From positions 1 through 30,018 of the forward strand of contig DAOLIQ010000035.1 of NCBI GenBank assembly GCA_035328465.1: 30,018 bases of DNA. The letters run 5' to 3'. The translations under genes and the position numbers were made by a program. Position 1 is the stretch's first letter. Each line of letters starts with the position of its first letter. A model generated the notes under the pieces. It searched no databases. It saw nothing but the letters and a program-made list of their open reading frames with translations, and had not been told where the DNA came from. The stretch comes from JADJEI01 sp035328465. GTDB lineage: Bacteria > Bacteroidota > Ignavibacteria > Ignavibacteriales > Ignavibacteriaceae. Below, in pieces: positions 1-8,296 of the stretch.

Positions 1-334
1 ATTCGACATCAAACGAATCCTCTGATTTTTCTAACTCATTAACGACGTTAGCTGAATATTTTTCTTTTGTCTTAAGATTGGTTTCAAAATCAATTGCTGT
101 TTGGTTAGACTCTTCAATAATTTCGATTGTTTTCTTATCCGTATCTAATCCAACAAGTATTCTAATTTTATCGATAGGTTCAAATGATTTATACAAGCGA
201 AAGAATCCACTTGTACGAAAATATCCGACAAGAATATCAAAATATTGTGTGTCTTTAAGTGTAATAAGAAAACGATCTAGGAGAGTTGAGTTGAGTTCGT
301 TTGTAAAGAAGGTTAAATCATTTTTATCAGGCAT
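1..334 (-). CDS. PLD-domain helicase (SNF2/DEAD type), N-terminal fragment
   Basis: The minus strand from an ATG at 334 is open to the window edge, giving 111 codons plus one base. The protein begins MPDKNDLTFFTNELNSTLLD and continues with FDILVGYFRTSGFFRLYKSF and IDKIRILVGLDTDKKT. This matches the phospholipase-D-like N-terminal domain of large helicases (PLD domain followed by SNF2/DEAD motor) that are frequent in restriction and defence islands. An in-frame TAA lies eight codons upstream of the ATG, so this is the first possible start. No good Shine-Dalgarno sequence is visible, which is common in this phylum. The PLD HKD motif and the helicase motifs lie outside the window, so the motor type and any defence role are inferred from the N-terminus alone. 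The gene is cut by the window edge, not visibly broken. Confidence 0.72.
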   Translation of the reverse strand, partial: MPDKNDLTFFTNELNSTLLDRFLITLKDTQYFDILVGYFRTSGFFRLYKSFEPIDKIRILVGLDTDKKTIEIIEESNQTAIDFETNLKTKEKYSANVVNELEKSEDSFDVE

Positions 335-725
335 AATACTAACAATAGAATATTAAGTTGAATAGGTTTAAATTTTACACCAAATCAAAACCCTGCAGAT
401 TAAAGTGAAAGATTGTCATCGTATATCTATTTGTAAATCAACTGTATTAAAAATAATGAAATCTTTCATGAATAATAAAATAAATAAGCAATACTCATCA
501 AACAGATTTAACGCATCAAATTATCCTTAAATATAATCTCAAAATATTTTTTAAGATTCATAGTCGGGATGTAGATTTCTCTGTATTCAAAGGTCCTAAC
601 TGATTAAATGGATTTCTTAGGCAACCACATATTTTTTCCCAACCTTTATACCTAATATTTTGAACTCAGAAACTTTTCAGAATAGGTAAGTGAACCCATT
701 TTTATAAATAAGCTAAGAATTTCAA

Positions 726-752
726 GTAATCCTTAACCCGGCAAGGATTTAC
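726..752. repeat. Inverted repeat / hairpin with one bulge
   Basis: GTAATCCTT at 726-734 pairs with AAGGATT(T)AC at 743-752 around the 8-base loop AACCCGGC, with one bulged T at 750. No T-run follows on either strand, so it does not look like a standard intrinsic terminator. It lies 105 bases before the tandem ATACGCT repeats. Confidence 0.45.
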
Positions 753-856
753 GTCTCTTTCTTCCGTTTAGCGTTGCTACATCTAGTTTTCACATATGCT
801 GGACAGGTACTGGCCTGCATTTATCAAACTGCTCTTGGCCTTTAATTCTTTTATTT

Positions 857-900
857 ATACGCTATTCATACGCTACTAATACGCTAATGATACGCTCCAA
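857..900. repeat. Four tandem 11-base ATACGCT repeats
   Basis: Four adjacent units start at 857, 868, 879 and 890: ATACGCTATTC, ATACGCTACTA, ATACGCTAATG and ATACGCTCCAA. The first seven bases are invariant and the last four vary. The period is exactly 11 bases, about one helical turn, so every core faces the same side of the DNA. That geometry fits binding sites for a protein array, such as recombinase arm sites, iterons or a regulator. No gene for such a protein is next to it in the window. Confidence 0.7.
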
Positions 901-1120
901 TCTATCTCAAAAAAGCTTATAATGAGCTTAAGATATCGTCCAAATTATACCAAAAGCAATAAAAAATAGGCAGTGCAGCAAAATAAGAATTAATGACAGT
1001 GACTTGGTAAATTAGTTGGAATTATTTTTAGGGCGCAGTAAGATTAGCAGCTTAAGCACTTAATACCGTTTTAACATCATATTAGTTAATCAGCATCCAT
1101 TAAAAAAGAACTGAATAAAT

Positions 1121-1149
1121 TTTGTCTGATATTTAGAATATTAAATTTG
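1121..1149 (+). promoter_or_regulatory. Possible Bacteroidota-type promoter
   Basis: TTTG at 1121-1124 and TAAATTTG at 1142-1149 are 17 bases apart. This matches the -33 TTTG and -7 TAnnTTTG elements described for Bacteroides and Flavobacterium. It would give a leader of about 165 bases before the acyl-CoA dehydrogenase gene. In DNA this AT-rich a chance match is quite possible. Confidence 0.3.
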
Positions 1150-1317
1150 TTAATACTGTTCGCGGCCAATCAGAAGTATTGCAGGAGGTAAAAATTATCC
1201 ATACGAACCTCTATGTAAAATAGTCTTATTTGAGATTCCAAATTGAAAGGCAATGGCAATCATTAATTGGAAGTTAGGCACTGAATTCTTAATTTTATAA
1301 ATTAAAAAGGATATTGA

Positions 1318-2487
1318 ATGGATAGTTTTGTTGGAGTAGATTATTTTAATATTGAATCGCTCCTGAGTGGGGAAGAAATATTAGTACGCGATACAGTAAG
1401 GGATTTTGTTTCCCAGGAAATAATTCCGATAATTGAAAAATACAATCGAGAGTCAAAGTTTCCGCTTGAGTTAATACCAAGGATGGCAAGTCTTGGTATT
1501 TTTGGCCCAACCCTTCCTCAAAATTACGGCGGAGCAGAAATGAATAACGTAGCCTATGGTTTGGTAATGCAGGAATTAGAAAGAGGGGATAGTGGAATAC
1601 GCAGTTTTGCTTCAGTTCAAAGCGCTTTAGTTATGTATCCAATCTTCACCTTTGGAAGTGAGGAACAGAAAGAAAAATGGCTCCCCTTATTAGCTAAGGG
1701 TGAAAAGATAGGGTGCTTTGGACTTACCGAACCGGATCATGGCTCAAATCCCGGTGGAATGGTGACAAAGGCAGTAAAAGTCGATGGTGGTTACATTCTA
1801 AATGGAGCAAAGATGTGGATTACTAATGGTACAATAGCGGATATTGCAGTTGTTTGGGCAAAGCTGGATGGGGTTGTTAAAGGCTTTTTAGTGGAAAAAC
1901 ATATGAAGGGTTTCACTGCTCCCGAAATGAAGGGTAAACACTCCCTTCGGGCATCAGTTACTTCTGAATTAGTCTTTGATAATGTTTTTATTCCAGAAGA
2001 TAATTTATTACCTAAAACATCAGGTTTAAAGAATCCTTTAATGTGCTTAAATCAAGCAAGATACGGAATTGCTTGGGGTGTTGTTGGGGCAATGCTTGCC
2101 TGTTATGATTCTGCTTTAAATTATTCTAAAACAAGGATTCAATTCGGTAAACCTATAGCTTCTTTTCAAATGACACAGAGTAAACTTGTTTATATTTTAA
2201 CTGAAATAACGAAAGCTCAACTATTAAATATACAGTTGGGAAGGTTAAAGGATAGAGGTGAACTAAAGCATACTCAGGTATCTTTAGCAAAACGTAATAA
2301 TTGTGAAAAAGCTCTGGAAGTTGCGAGGGTTTCAAGAGAAATATTGGGAGCAAACGGAATATTAGACGAATACCCGATAATGCGGCATTCTGCAAATCTT
2401 GAAAGTGTTAAAACTTATGAAGGCACTCACGAAATGCATACTTTAATTATTGGTGAAGACATTACAGGGTTTAGTGCATTTGAATAA
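1318..2487 (+). CDS. Acyl-CoA dehydrogenase, glutaryl-CoA dehydrogenase type
   Basis: FAD-dependent acyl-CoA dehydrogenase of 389 residues. It most resembles glutaryl-CoA dehydrogenase, which converts glutaryl-CoA to crotonyl-CoA and CO2 in lysine/tryptophan breakdown. Visible family marks are SGIRSFASVQS (residues 93-102, with Arg95 where the family has a substrate carboxylate-binding Arg), CFGLTEPDHGSNP (about 133-145), ARYGIAWGV and a C-terminal TYEGTHEMHTLIIGEDITG that carries the expected catalytic Glu368. The length is normal for the mature enzyme. The ATG follows an AAAAAGGA ribosome binding site. No electron-transfer flavoprotein or other lysine-degradation gene is adjacent, and guaB follows after 50 bases. 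The substrate is inferred from motif similarity; another short-chain acyl-CoA is possible. Confidence 0.88.
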   Translation: MDSFVGVDYFNIESLLSGEEILVRDTVRDFVSQEIIPIIEKYNRESKFPLELIPRMASLGIFGPTLPQNYGGAEMNNVAYGLVMQELERGDSGIRSFASVQSALVMYPIFTFGSEEQKEKWLPLLAKGEKIGCFGLTEPDHGSNPGGMVTKAVKVDGGYILNGAKMWITNGTIADIAVVWAKLDGVVKGFLVEKHMKGFTAPEMKGKHSLRASVTSELVFDNVFIPEDNLLPKTSGLKNPLMCLNQARYGIAWGVVGAMLACYDSALNYSKTRIQFGKPIASFQMTQSKLVYILTEITKAQLLNIQLGRLKDRGELKHTQVSLAKRNNCEKALEVARVSREILGANGILDEYPIMRHSANLESVKTYEGTHEMHTLIIGEDITGFSAFE

Positions 2488-2537
2488 ATAATCAACTGAG
2501 AGAATACTACGATAAATAATATTAAAGAGAATTTATT

Positions 2538-4004
2538 ATGCTGAATAAAAAATTAATTGAAGAAGGGCTGACTTTTGATGATGTGCTGCTTGTGCCTGCA
2601 AGATCAAATGTATTGCCAAGAGAAGTTAACCTACAAACTAATCTCACTGCAGACATAAAACTTAATATCCCTATTATTTCTGCTGCAATGGATACTGTTA
2701 CAGAATCCAAGCTTGCTATCGCTATTGCTAGAGAAGGGGGAATAGGGATACTTCATAAAAACATGTCAATCGCTGAGCAATGTGAAGAGGTTGATAAAGT
2801 TAAGCGATCTGAAAGCGGAATGATTCGGGATCCTGTCACTCTTACTCCAGATAGAACAATTGGTGAAGCTCTTGAACGCATGAAAAAATACAGGATCTCA
2901 GGCATTCCTATTGTTGACGGACAGTATAAGTTAGTCGGTATTCTTACTAATCGTGATCTACGGTTTAATCCTAATAAAAAATTATTAGTTAGAGATTTAA
3001 TGACCAGGGAAAACCTGATCACTACTTCAGTTGGAACTGATTTAAGCAAGGCAGAAAGGATTTTAGAAAAGTATAAGATAGAGAAGCTTCCCGTTGTGGA
3101 TAACAAAGGCATTCTAAAAGGTCTTATCACATTTAAAGATATATTAAAGAAGAAAATGCATCCTTCAGCTTGTAAAGATGAACATGGCAGGTTAAGAGTT
3201 GGAGCAGCAGTTGGTGTGACTTTTGATTCCATTGACCGTGTAAATGAGTTGAATAAAGTTGGTACCGACGTAATCATTATTGATACTGCCCACGGTCATT
3301 CTGAAGGTGTATTAAGAACACTGAGATCTATTCGTAAAAAATTTAAGTATATTCAACTAATTGCTGGTAACATAGCTACTTATGATGCAGCAATTGATTT
3401 GTTAGATTGTGGCGTTGATGCTGTAAAAGTCGGCATCGGCCCTGGTTCAATTTGTACAACAAGAGTAATAGCAGGTGTTGGAGTCCCTCAGATTTCAGCT
3501 ATTGCGGATGTTTTCAGGGCAGTAAAGTCAAAAGGATTACCAATAATCGCAGATGGCGGAATAAGGCACACCGGCGATATTCCCAAAGCAATTGCGGCGG
3601 GAGCAGATTCGGTTATGATTGGCGGGCTTTTAGCCGGTGTAGAAGAAAGCCCTGGTGAAACTATTCTTTATGAAGGACGAACGTTTAAGTTATACCGCGG
3701 TATGGGTTCTCTTTCGGCTATGAAAAAGGGCAGTAAAGACAGATATTTCCAGGATACTGAAGAAGATCTTGCCAAGCTTGTGCCCGAAGGTGTCGAAGGC
3801 AGAGTCCCTTTTAAGGGTCCTTTATCTGAAACGGTTTATCAATTTGTCGGTGGCTTAAGAGCTGCCATGGGTTATTGCGGGACAAAGGATATAAATTCCT
3901 TAAAATTAAAATCTAAATTTATTAAAATTACATTAGCCGGACTTAAAGAAAGCCACCCCCACGATGTTGTCATAACTAAGGAGGCTCCTAATTATCATGT
4001 TTAA
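2538..4004 (+). CDS. guaB: IMP dehydrogenase
   Basis: Cytosolic NAD-dependent enzyme that oxidises IMP to XMP, the committed step of GMP synthesis. The 488-residue length matches bacterial IMPDH. The barrel begins with EGLTFDDVLLVPARS. Two CBS domains follow at about residues 90-205, each with a GI(P)IVD/LPVVD-like core, and are probably adenine-nucleotide-sensing. The catalytic loop GIGPGSICTTR carries Cys306, which forms the thioimidate intermediate. The IMP phosphate-binding ADGGI and the flap elements YRGMGSLSAM and EGVEGRVPFKG are intact. It is 50 bases downstream of the acyl-CoA dehydrogenase gene and in the same direction. Another purine gene, purD, lies 1.3 kb further on, so the area may be co-expressed, but no shared regulatory site was seen. 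Confidence 0.97.
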   Translation: MLNKKLIEEGLTFDDVLLVPARSNVLPREVNLQTNLTADIKLNIPIISAAMDTVTESKLAIAIAREGGIGILHKNMSIAEQCEEVDKVKRSESGMIRDPVTLTPDRTIGEALERMKKYRISGIPIVDGQYKLVGILTNRDLRFNPNKKLLVRDLMTRENLITTSVGTDLSKAERILEKYKIEKLPVVDNKGILKGLITFKDILKKKMHPSACKDEHGRLRVGAAVGVTFDSIDRVNELNKVGTDVIIIDTAHGHSEGVLRTLRSIRKKFKYIQLIAGNIATYDAAIDLLDCGVDAVKVGIGPGSICTTRVIAGVGVPQISAIADVFRAVKSKGLPIIADGGIRHTGDIPKAIAAGADSVMIGGLLAGVEESPGETILYEGRTFKLYRGMGSLSAMKKGSKDRYFQDTEEDLAKLVPEGVEGRVPFKGPLSETVYQFVGGLRAAMGYCGTKDINSLKLKSKFIKITLAGLKESHPHDVVITKEAPNYHV

Positions 4005-4045
4005 TTCATTATTTAGTTTGTTTTCCAGTATCGTTAGTTCTAAAA

Positions 4046-5323
4046 ATGTTTAAAGTATTAGTTATCGCATACTATTTTCCGCCTCTCGGCTTAAGCGGTG
4101 TTCAAAGAACCGTCAAATTCGTCAAGTATTTACCTTCGAATAACTGGTCCCCGACAGTTTTAACTTGCGGCGATATTGCTTATTACTCCTATGATAATGA
4201 TCTGTTAGATGAGGTAACTAATGACGATATTAAGATAGTTAGAGTAAATGGTGGAGAAATTAATTCACGACTGAGAAATAAAGGCGCTGCTAAAATGCCA
4301 TCGGAATTTATCCGCAAGTTATTGAATAGACTTAGTCAGACATTCTTTATTCCCGATAATAAAATTGGGTGGACAAAGAAAGCCATTATTAAAGCAAGGG
4401 AGTTACTTAAAAGTGAAAAGTTCGATGGGATCTTTGTCACCGCACCTCCATTTTCAAGTTTCCAGATGGCGTGTAAACTTAAAAAGGAATTTAATCTTCC
4501 TTTAATTGTAGATTATCGCGATCTCTGGTATGGAAATCATTTTAGTTTTTATCCGACTCCCTTTCACTCTTTACTTCACAAGCGGATGGAGTACAAATCT
4601 CTTAAGACTGTAGATAAAGTCATAACAATTAACCGAAGAATGAAAGAGAAATTAATAGAGAATTATAAATTTCTTACTTTTAAAGATGTTTATATAATTC
4701 CGCAAGGATTTGATCCAAAGGATTTTGATGGTATTGTACCGGAGAAGAAACTTCAATCTAAGATGATTATTATGTATTCCGGGATTTTTTATGAATTCAT
4801 AACTCCAAAATTTTTTCTGAGAGCATTTAAATTATTAACGATTGAACGACCTGAGATTGCGGCTAATATTGAACTTCATTTTACAGGTTTTTTACGGAAA
4901 GAAAACCGGAGACTAATTAAAAAATTGTCTTTGCAAGAATACGTTAAGGAAAATGGTTACCTTTCTCATCGCACTTCATTATTAAAAACTATGAGTAGTG
5001 ATATTTTATGGTTTATGGTTGGCAATGGTAAAAATGCTGATACTGTTTCCACCGGAAAAGCTTTTGAATATTTTGGCACCCGCAAACCTGTAATTGCCTG
5101 TGTTCCGGAAGGTCCGCTTAGAAACTCTCTGGAAGAATACGGCGCTGCATTCATTACCGATCCCGATAACATCGAACAAATCAAAAACACAATTGTGAAA
5201 GTTTATGAATTATACATCAAGAATAATTTACCCGTGCCTAATGAGGAATTTATATTAAATCTTCGAAGAGATTATTTGACAGAACTTTTAACAAAGCAAA
5301 TGCAGTTTTTATTAAGATCATGA
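4046..5323 (+). CDS. Glycosyltransferase, GT4-like (GT-B fold)
   Basis: A 425-residue cytosolic or membrane-associated glycosyltransferase that probably moves a sugar from a nucleotide donor to an envelope or exopolysaccharide acceptor. The N-terminus, VLVIAYYFPPLGLSGVQRTVKFVKYL, is typical of GT4-like enzymes, whose glycine-rich loop binds the acceptor side. VDYRDLWYGN lies mid-protein. The C-terminal Rossmann domain has GKAFEYFGTRKPVIACVPEG, corresponding to the donor-binding E-x7-E region of GT4. No transmembrane segment is apparent. It starts 41 bases after guaB, and its TGA overlaps the purD ATG (ATGA), which implies translational coupling. No other polysaccharide gene is nearby, so donor and acceptor are unknown. 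Confidence 0.85.
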   Translation: MFKVLVIAYYFPPLGLSGVQRTVKFVKYLPSNNWSPTVLTCGDIAYYSYDNDLLDEVTNDDIKIVRVNGGEINSRLRNKGAAKMPSEFIRKLLNRLSQTFFIPDNKIGWTKKAIIKARELLKSEKFDGIFVTAPPFSSFQMACKLKKEFNLPLIVDYRDLWYGNHFSFYPTPFHSLLHKRMEYKSLKTVDKVITINRRMKEKLIENYKFLTFKDVYIIPQGFDPKDFDGIVPEKKLQSKMIIMYSGIFYEFITPKFFLRAFKLLTIERPEIAANIELHFTGFLRKENRRLIKKLSLQEYVKENGYLSHRTSLLKTMSSDILWFMVGNGKNADTVSTGKAFEYFGTRKPVIACVPEGPLRNSLEEYGAAFITDPDNIEQIKNTIVKVYELYIKNNLPVPNEEFILNLRRDYLTELLTKQMQFLLRS

Positions 5324-6609
5324 AGAAGAAAAATGTTTTATTAATCGGATCAGGTGGAAGGGAACACGCTCTAGCTTATAGAATTTCTCTTAGCAATACA
5401 CTTGACAAATTATTTATTTCACCTGGAAACCCGGGGACAATCCCGCTCGGTCAAAATATTTCTATTGATATCAACAATACAGCTGAGCTCGTTAGTTTCT
5501 GCAGTAAAAATACTATTGACCTCGTGGTAGTTGGTCCTGAGCAGCCTTTGGCTGACGGCATTGCAGATACTCTTAAAGCAAATGGAATTCTTGTTTTCGG
5601 TCCTTCAGCAAAAGCAGCTGAGATAGAATCCCATAAATCATTTGCAAAAGGATTAATGAAAAAATATTCTATCCCGACTGCCGGCTATGAAGAATTCAAT
5701 TCTTCCGAAATTGAGAACGCAAAACTTTATATTAAAAAATGTGCATACCCTTTAGTGATTAAAGCTGATGGTTTAGCTGCTGGGAAAGGAGTTATTATCT
5801 GTTCAAATCAGAATGAAGCGGATACGGCAGTTGATGAAATATTTGTTAATAATATTTTTGGCGACTCAGGTTCAAAAATAATCATAGAAGAATTTATGCA
5901 AGGTGAAGAAGCATCAATCTTTGCCGTTACTGATGGCGAAAGATTTGTCTGTCTTCCTTCTGCTCAGGATCATAAAAGGATAGGGGATAGCGATACAGGT
6001 AAAAATACTGGCGGCATGGGTGCGTATTCTCCCGCTCCAATTATTACGAATGAATTATTAGAAAATATTAAGAAAACAATAATTTCACCAACTCTCAATG
6101 CACTCAATATTGAAGGTAGAAAATTTATCGGATGTCTGTACGCAGGCTTGATGATTATGGAATCAGGGCCTAAAGTAGTTGAATTCAATTGCCGATTCGG
6201 TGATCCGGAGACTCAAGCAGTTGTGTTAACACTGAAGGGTGATTTCTTGCAGCTTTTGTATAGTGCTGCAAGCGGCTGCTTAGATATGGAGTGTTGTCTT
6301 TACAATGGAGGCTCTGCAGTTTGTGTTGTAGCAGCTTCCAGCGGCTATCCTGATAAATTTGAAAAGGGCTTTGAAATAAAAGGACTTGATTACAAAGAGG
6401 AGGGAGTGGTAATATTTCATTCGGGGACAATGGAGCTTGATGGCAAAATCCTCACAAATGGTGGAAGAGTTCTCGGAGTTACTGCTTTTTCGGAATCACT
6501 AAATATTAGATCGGCAAAAGAGAAGGCTTATAATGGATTAAATCATATCTACTTTAATGGCATCTATTTCAGAAAAGATATTGCGGATAAAGCACTGAAC
6601 AAAATCTGA
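5320..6609 (+). CDS. purD: Phosphoribosylamine-glycine ligase (GAR synthetase)
   Basis: An ATP-grasp ligase joining 5-phosphoribosylamine and glycine to make GAR, the second step of de novo purine synthesis. All signature stretches are present: LLIGSGGREHALA at the N-terminus, VVVGPEQPLADGIAD, KADGLAAGKGV, SAQDHKRIGDSDTGKNTGGM and EFNCRFGDPETQ with the Mg/ATP-binding residues. Its 429 residues are the usual length for a monofunctional PurD. The start overlaps the stop of the glycosyltransferase gene by four bases, so translation is probably coupled. Combined with guaB, this gives two purine-pathway genes in one co-directional run. Confidence 0.97.
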   Translation: MKKKNVLLIGSGGREHALAYRISLSNTLDKLFISPGNPGTIPLGQNISIDINNTAELVSFCSKNTIDLVVVGPEQPLADGIADTLKANGILVFGPSAKAAEIESHKSFAKGLMKKYSIPTAGYEEFNSSEIENAKLYIKKCAYPLVIKADGLAAGKGVIICSNQNEADTAVDEIFVNNIFGDSGSKIIIEEFMQGEEASIFAVTDGERFVCLPSAQDHKRIGDSDTGKNTGGMGAYSPAPIITNELLENIKKTIISPTLNALNIEGRKFIGCLYAGLMIMESGPKVVEFNCRFGDPETQAVVLTLKGDFLQLLYSAASGCLDMECCLYNGGSAVCVVAASSGYPDKFEKGFEIKGLDYKEEGVVIFHSGTMELDGKILTNGGRVLGVTAFSESLNIRSAKEKAYNGLNHIYFNGIYFRKDIADKALNKI

Positions 6610-6670
6610 CTTTCCTTCCTATTTTTATTTATATATTCATATAATTTTTTACCACTTATAAATTGTTTGT

Positions 6671-8296
6671 ATGATCCCTTTACACGTTCATTCGTGTTAC
6701 TCACTGCTTCAGTCGTCTGTTAGAATAGATGAGCTGCTCAATAAAGCAGCACAATGTAATCTTAGTTCCATTGCTTTAACTGATACTGATGCGATGTATG
6801 GACTTATTCATTTTGCAAAAAAAGCTATCGAAAGGAACATCAAACCTATTCTTGGTGCTCAAATCACGCAGCCTGGTTCTCAGGATATTTATGCATTGCT
6901 GCTGGCAAAATCTATTGATGGCTATAAAGAATTATGCAGAATAATAACTGCCAGACAATTGAATGATAATTTTAATTTAGTTGAAGCATTGAATCAACGC
7001 AGTGAAAATCTATTTGTAATCTCTAACTCAATTCTTCTATTAAAACAGGTTAAAGACTTCGAAAATGTTTATTGTGAATTAATAGATTCCAAAAATTCTA
7101 AAAGAATTAACCGTGAGTTATTCGATTTTTCTACTAATCTTCATATCCCGGTTGTTGTGACTAATCCGGTGTATTTTCTTAATAAGGATGATTACTATTT
7201 GCACAAAACATTATGTGCAATTCGATTAAATAAGAATGTTGATGATCTTTTAGGTACAGATTATATGGATAGTGAATTTTACTTTAAGTCTCCAGCAGAA
7301 ATTGATTCACGATGGAAAAACTTAGCAGAGGCTGTTTCAAATACCAATAAGATAGCCACAGAATGTAATGTCGATTTAAAATTTAATCAATACAAATTTC
7401 CTAAGTTCAAAACTCCCGGCAATTTGTCATCACATTCTATGTTAAGAGAAATATCATATTCGGGGTTAAAGAAAAGATACCCGACCTTACCACAGTCTGC
7501 CGTCGATAGATTTGAATTAGAACTTTCTGTAATCGAAGAACTAAATTTTTCGGACTACTTTTTAATTGTCTGGGATATAGTTCTCGAAGCTAAGAAGCGC
7601 GGGATGATGACCATCGGCAGAGGTTCCGCCGCTAACAGCATCATTTCATTTTGTCTTCAGCTTACTGAAGTTGACCCTATTAAATATAATCTTTACTTTG
7701 AAAGATTTTTAAACAAGGGGAGAAGTTCCCCGCCGGATATAGATATCGACTTTTCGTGGAAGGAGAGGGATGATATTATTAAATATGTTTTTGAAAAATA
7801 TGATTATCAAAATGTTGCAATGATTTCTACTCACATTACTTTTAAAGCACGCTCAGCATTTAGAGAAGTAGCAAAGACTTTTGGATTAAGTGACAGGGAA
7901 ATATCTGAATACAGTAAAAAAATTCCATGGACAAACGCCAATAATCTTCCAAATGTTGCTGGTTTATTTCCTGAGTCGCGGGAATTAAATTTTAATATCG
8001 AGCCCTGGAAAACCATTGTTAATATTGCTTCAAAGTTATCCGATCTCCCGCGTCATTTGAGTATTCATCCCGGCGGAATTGTAATAACACCTTCACCCAT
8101 TACTGACTATACAGCAGTTCAATATGCAGCTAATAAGGGATTGGGATTAATTATTACTCAGCCGGATATGTATTCTATAGAAGATCTTGGTTTGATAAAG
8201 ATTGATCTGTTAAGTCAAAGATCTTTAGGCGTGCTTAGGGATACAATGAGTATGATTGAAAATAATCTGAATAAAATTAGTCCTGAACAAATCTAA
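6671..8296 (+). CDS. C-terminally truncated DNA polymerase III alpha (DnaE/ImuC-like)
   Basis: The N-terminal part of a C-family DNA polymerase. Residues 1-64 and 160-190 are a PHP domain (starts IPLHVHSCYSLLQSS) with several metal ligands replaced. The palm follows with GRGSAANS (316-323) and PPDIDIDF, giving catalytic Asp358 and Asp360. The stretch RHLSIHPGGIVIT resembles error-prone DnaE2/ImuC. The third catalytic Asp is Asp512 in LIKIDLLSQRSLG. The protein stops at 541, near the end of the palm; fingers, beta-binding and OB regions (about 500 residues in relatives) are absent. Its last 20 bases overlap the 3' end of the convergent MauE-like gene, so no remnant lies downstream. The frame is intact and the polymerase motifs are preserved, so this is either a recent truncation, half of a split enzyme, or a protein with another role. 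I place it with the DnaE family with high certainty and leave its activity open. Confidence 0.85.
   Translation: MIPLHVHSCYSLLQSSVRIDELLNKAAQCNLSSIALTDTDAMYGLIHFAKKAIERNIKPILGAQITQPGSQDIYALLLAKSIDGYKELCRIITARQLNDNFNLVEALNQRSENLFVISNSILLLKQVKDFENVYCELIDSKNSKRINRELFDFSTNLHIPVVVTNPVYFLNKDDYYLHKTLCAIRLNKNVDDLLGTDYMDSEFYFKSPAEIDSRWKNLAEAVSNTNKIATECNVDLKFNQYKFPKFKTPGNLSSHSMLREISYSGLKKRYPTLPQSAVDRFELELSVIEELNFSDYFLIVWDIVLEAKKRGMMTIGRGSAANSIISFCLQLTEVDPIKYNLYFERFLNKGRSSPPDIDIDFSWKERDDIIKYVFEKYDYQNVAMISTHITFKARSAFREVAKTFGLSDREISEYSKKIPWTNANNLPNVAGLFPESRELNFNIEPWKTIVNIASKLSDLPRHLSIHPGGIVITPSPITDYTAVQYAANKGLGLIITQPDMYSIEDLGLIKIDLLSQRSLGVLRDTMSMIENNLNKISPEQI

Larger units (their letters stand above)
335..1317. 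other. Long gene-poor stretch between helicase and acyl-CoA dehydrogenase
   Basis: No convincing coding region is visible on either strand in about 980 bases; all frames are interrupted often. The stretch holds a 14-base palindrome at 456-469 (ATGAAA-TC-TTTCAT), a hairpin at 726-752, four tandem 11-base repeats at 857-900 and a possible promoter at 1121-1149. The minus-strand frame over roughly 740-870 keeps short open pieces that could be decayed coding sequence, but it contains stops. Its position between a defence-type helicase and core metabolic genes suggests the edge of an accessory island. That is an inference from context. Confidence 0.5.

Noticed and set aside
78..356. Plus-strand reading frame of 92 codons at the left edge
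   Set aside because: It is antisense to the PLD-helicase N-terminus, which has clear family resemblance on the minus strand.
720..860. Integron attC site or decayed coding sequence
   Set aside because: The required core boxes of attC could not be matched, and the open pieces on the minus strand are broken by stops; too weak to call.
857..900. CRISPR array
   Set aside because: The repeats are 11 bases with 4-base variable parts, far too short for a repeat-spacer array, and no cas gene is visible.
8200..8296. Split DnaE intein as in cyanobacteria
   Set aside because: No intein N-terminal motif follows the polymerase part; the protein ends shortly after the third catalytic Asp, earlier than the known intein split site.
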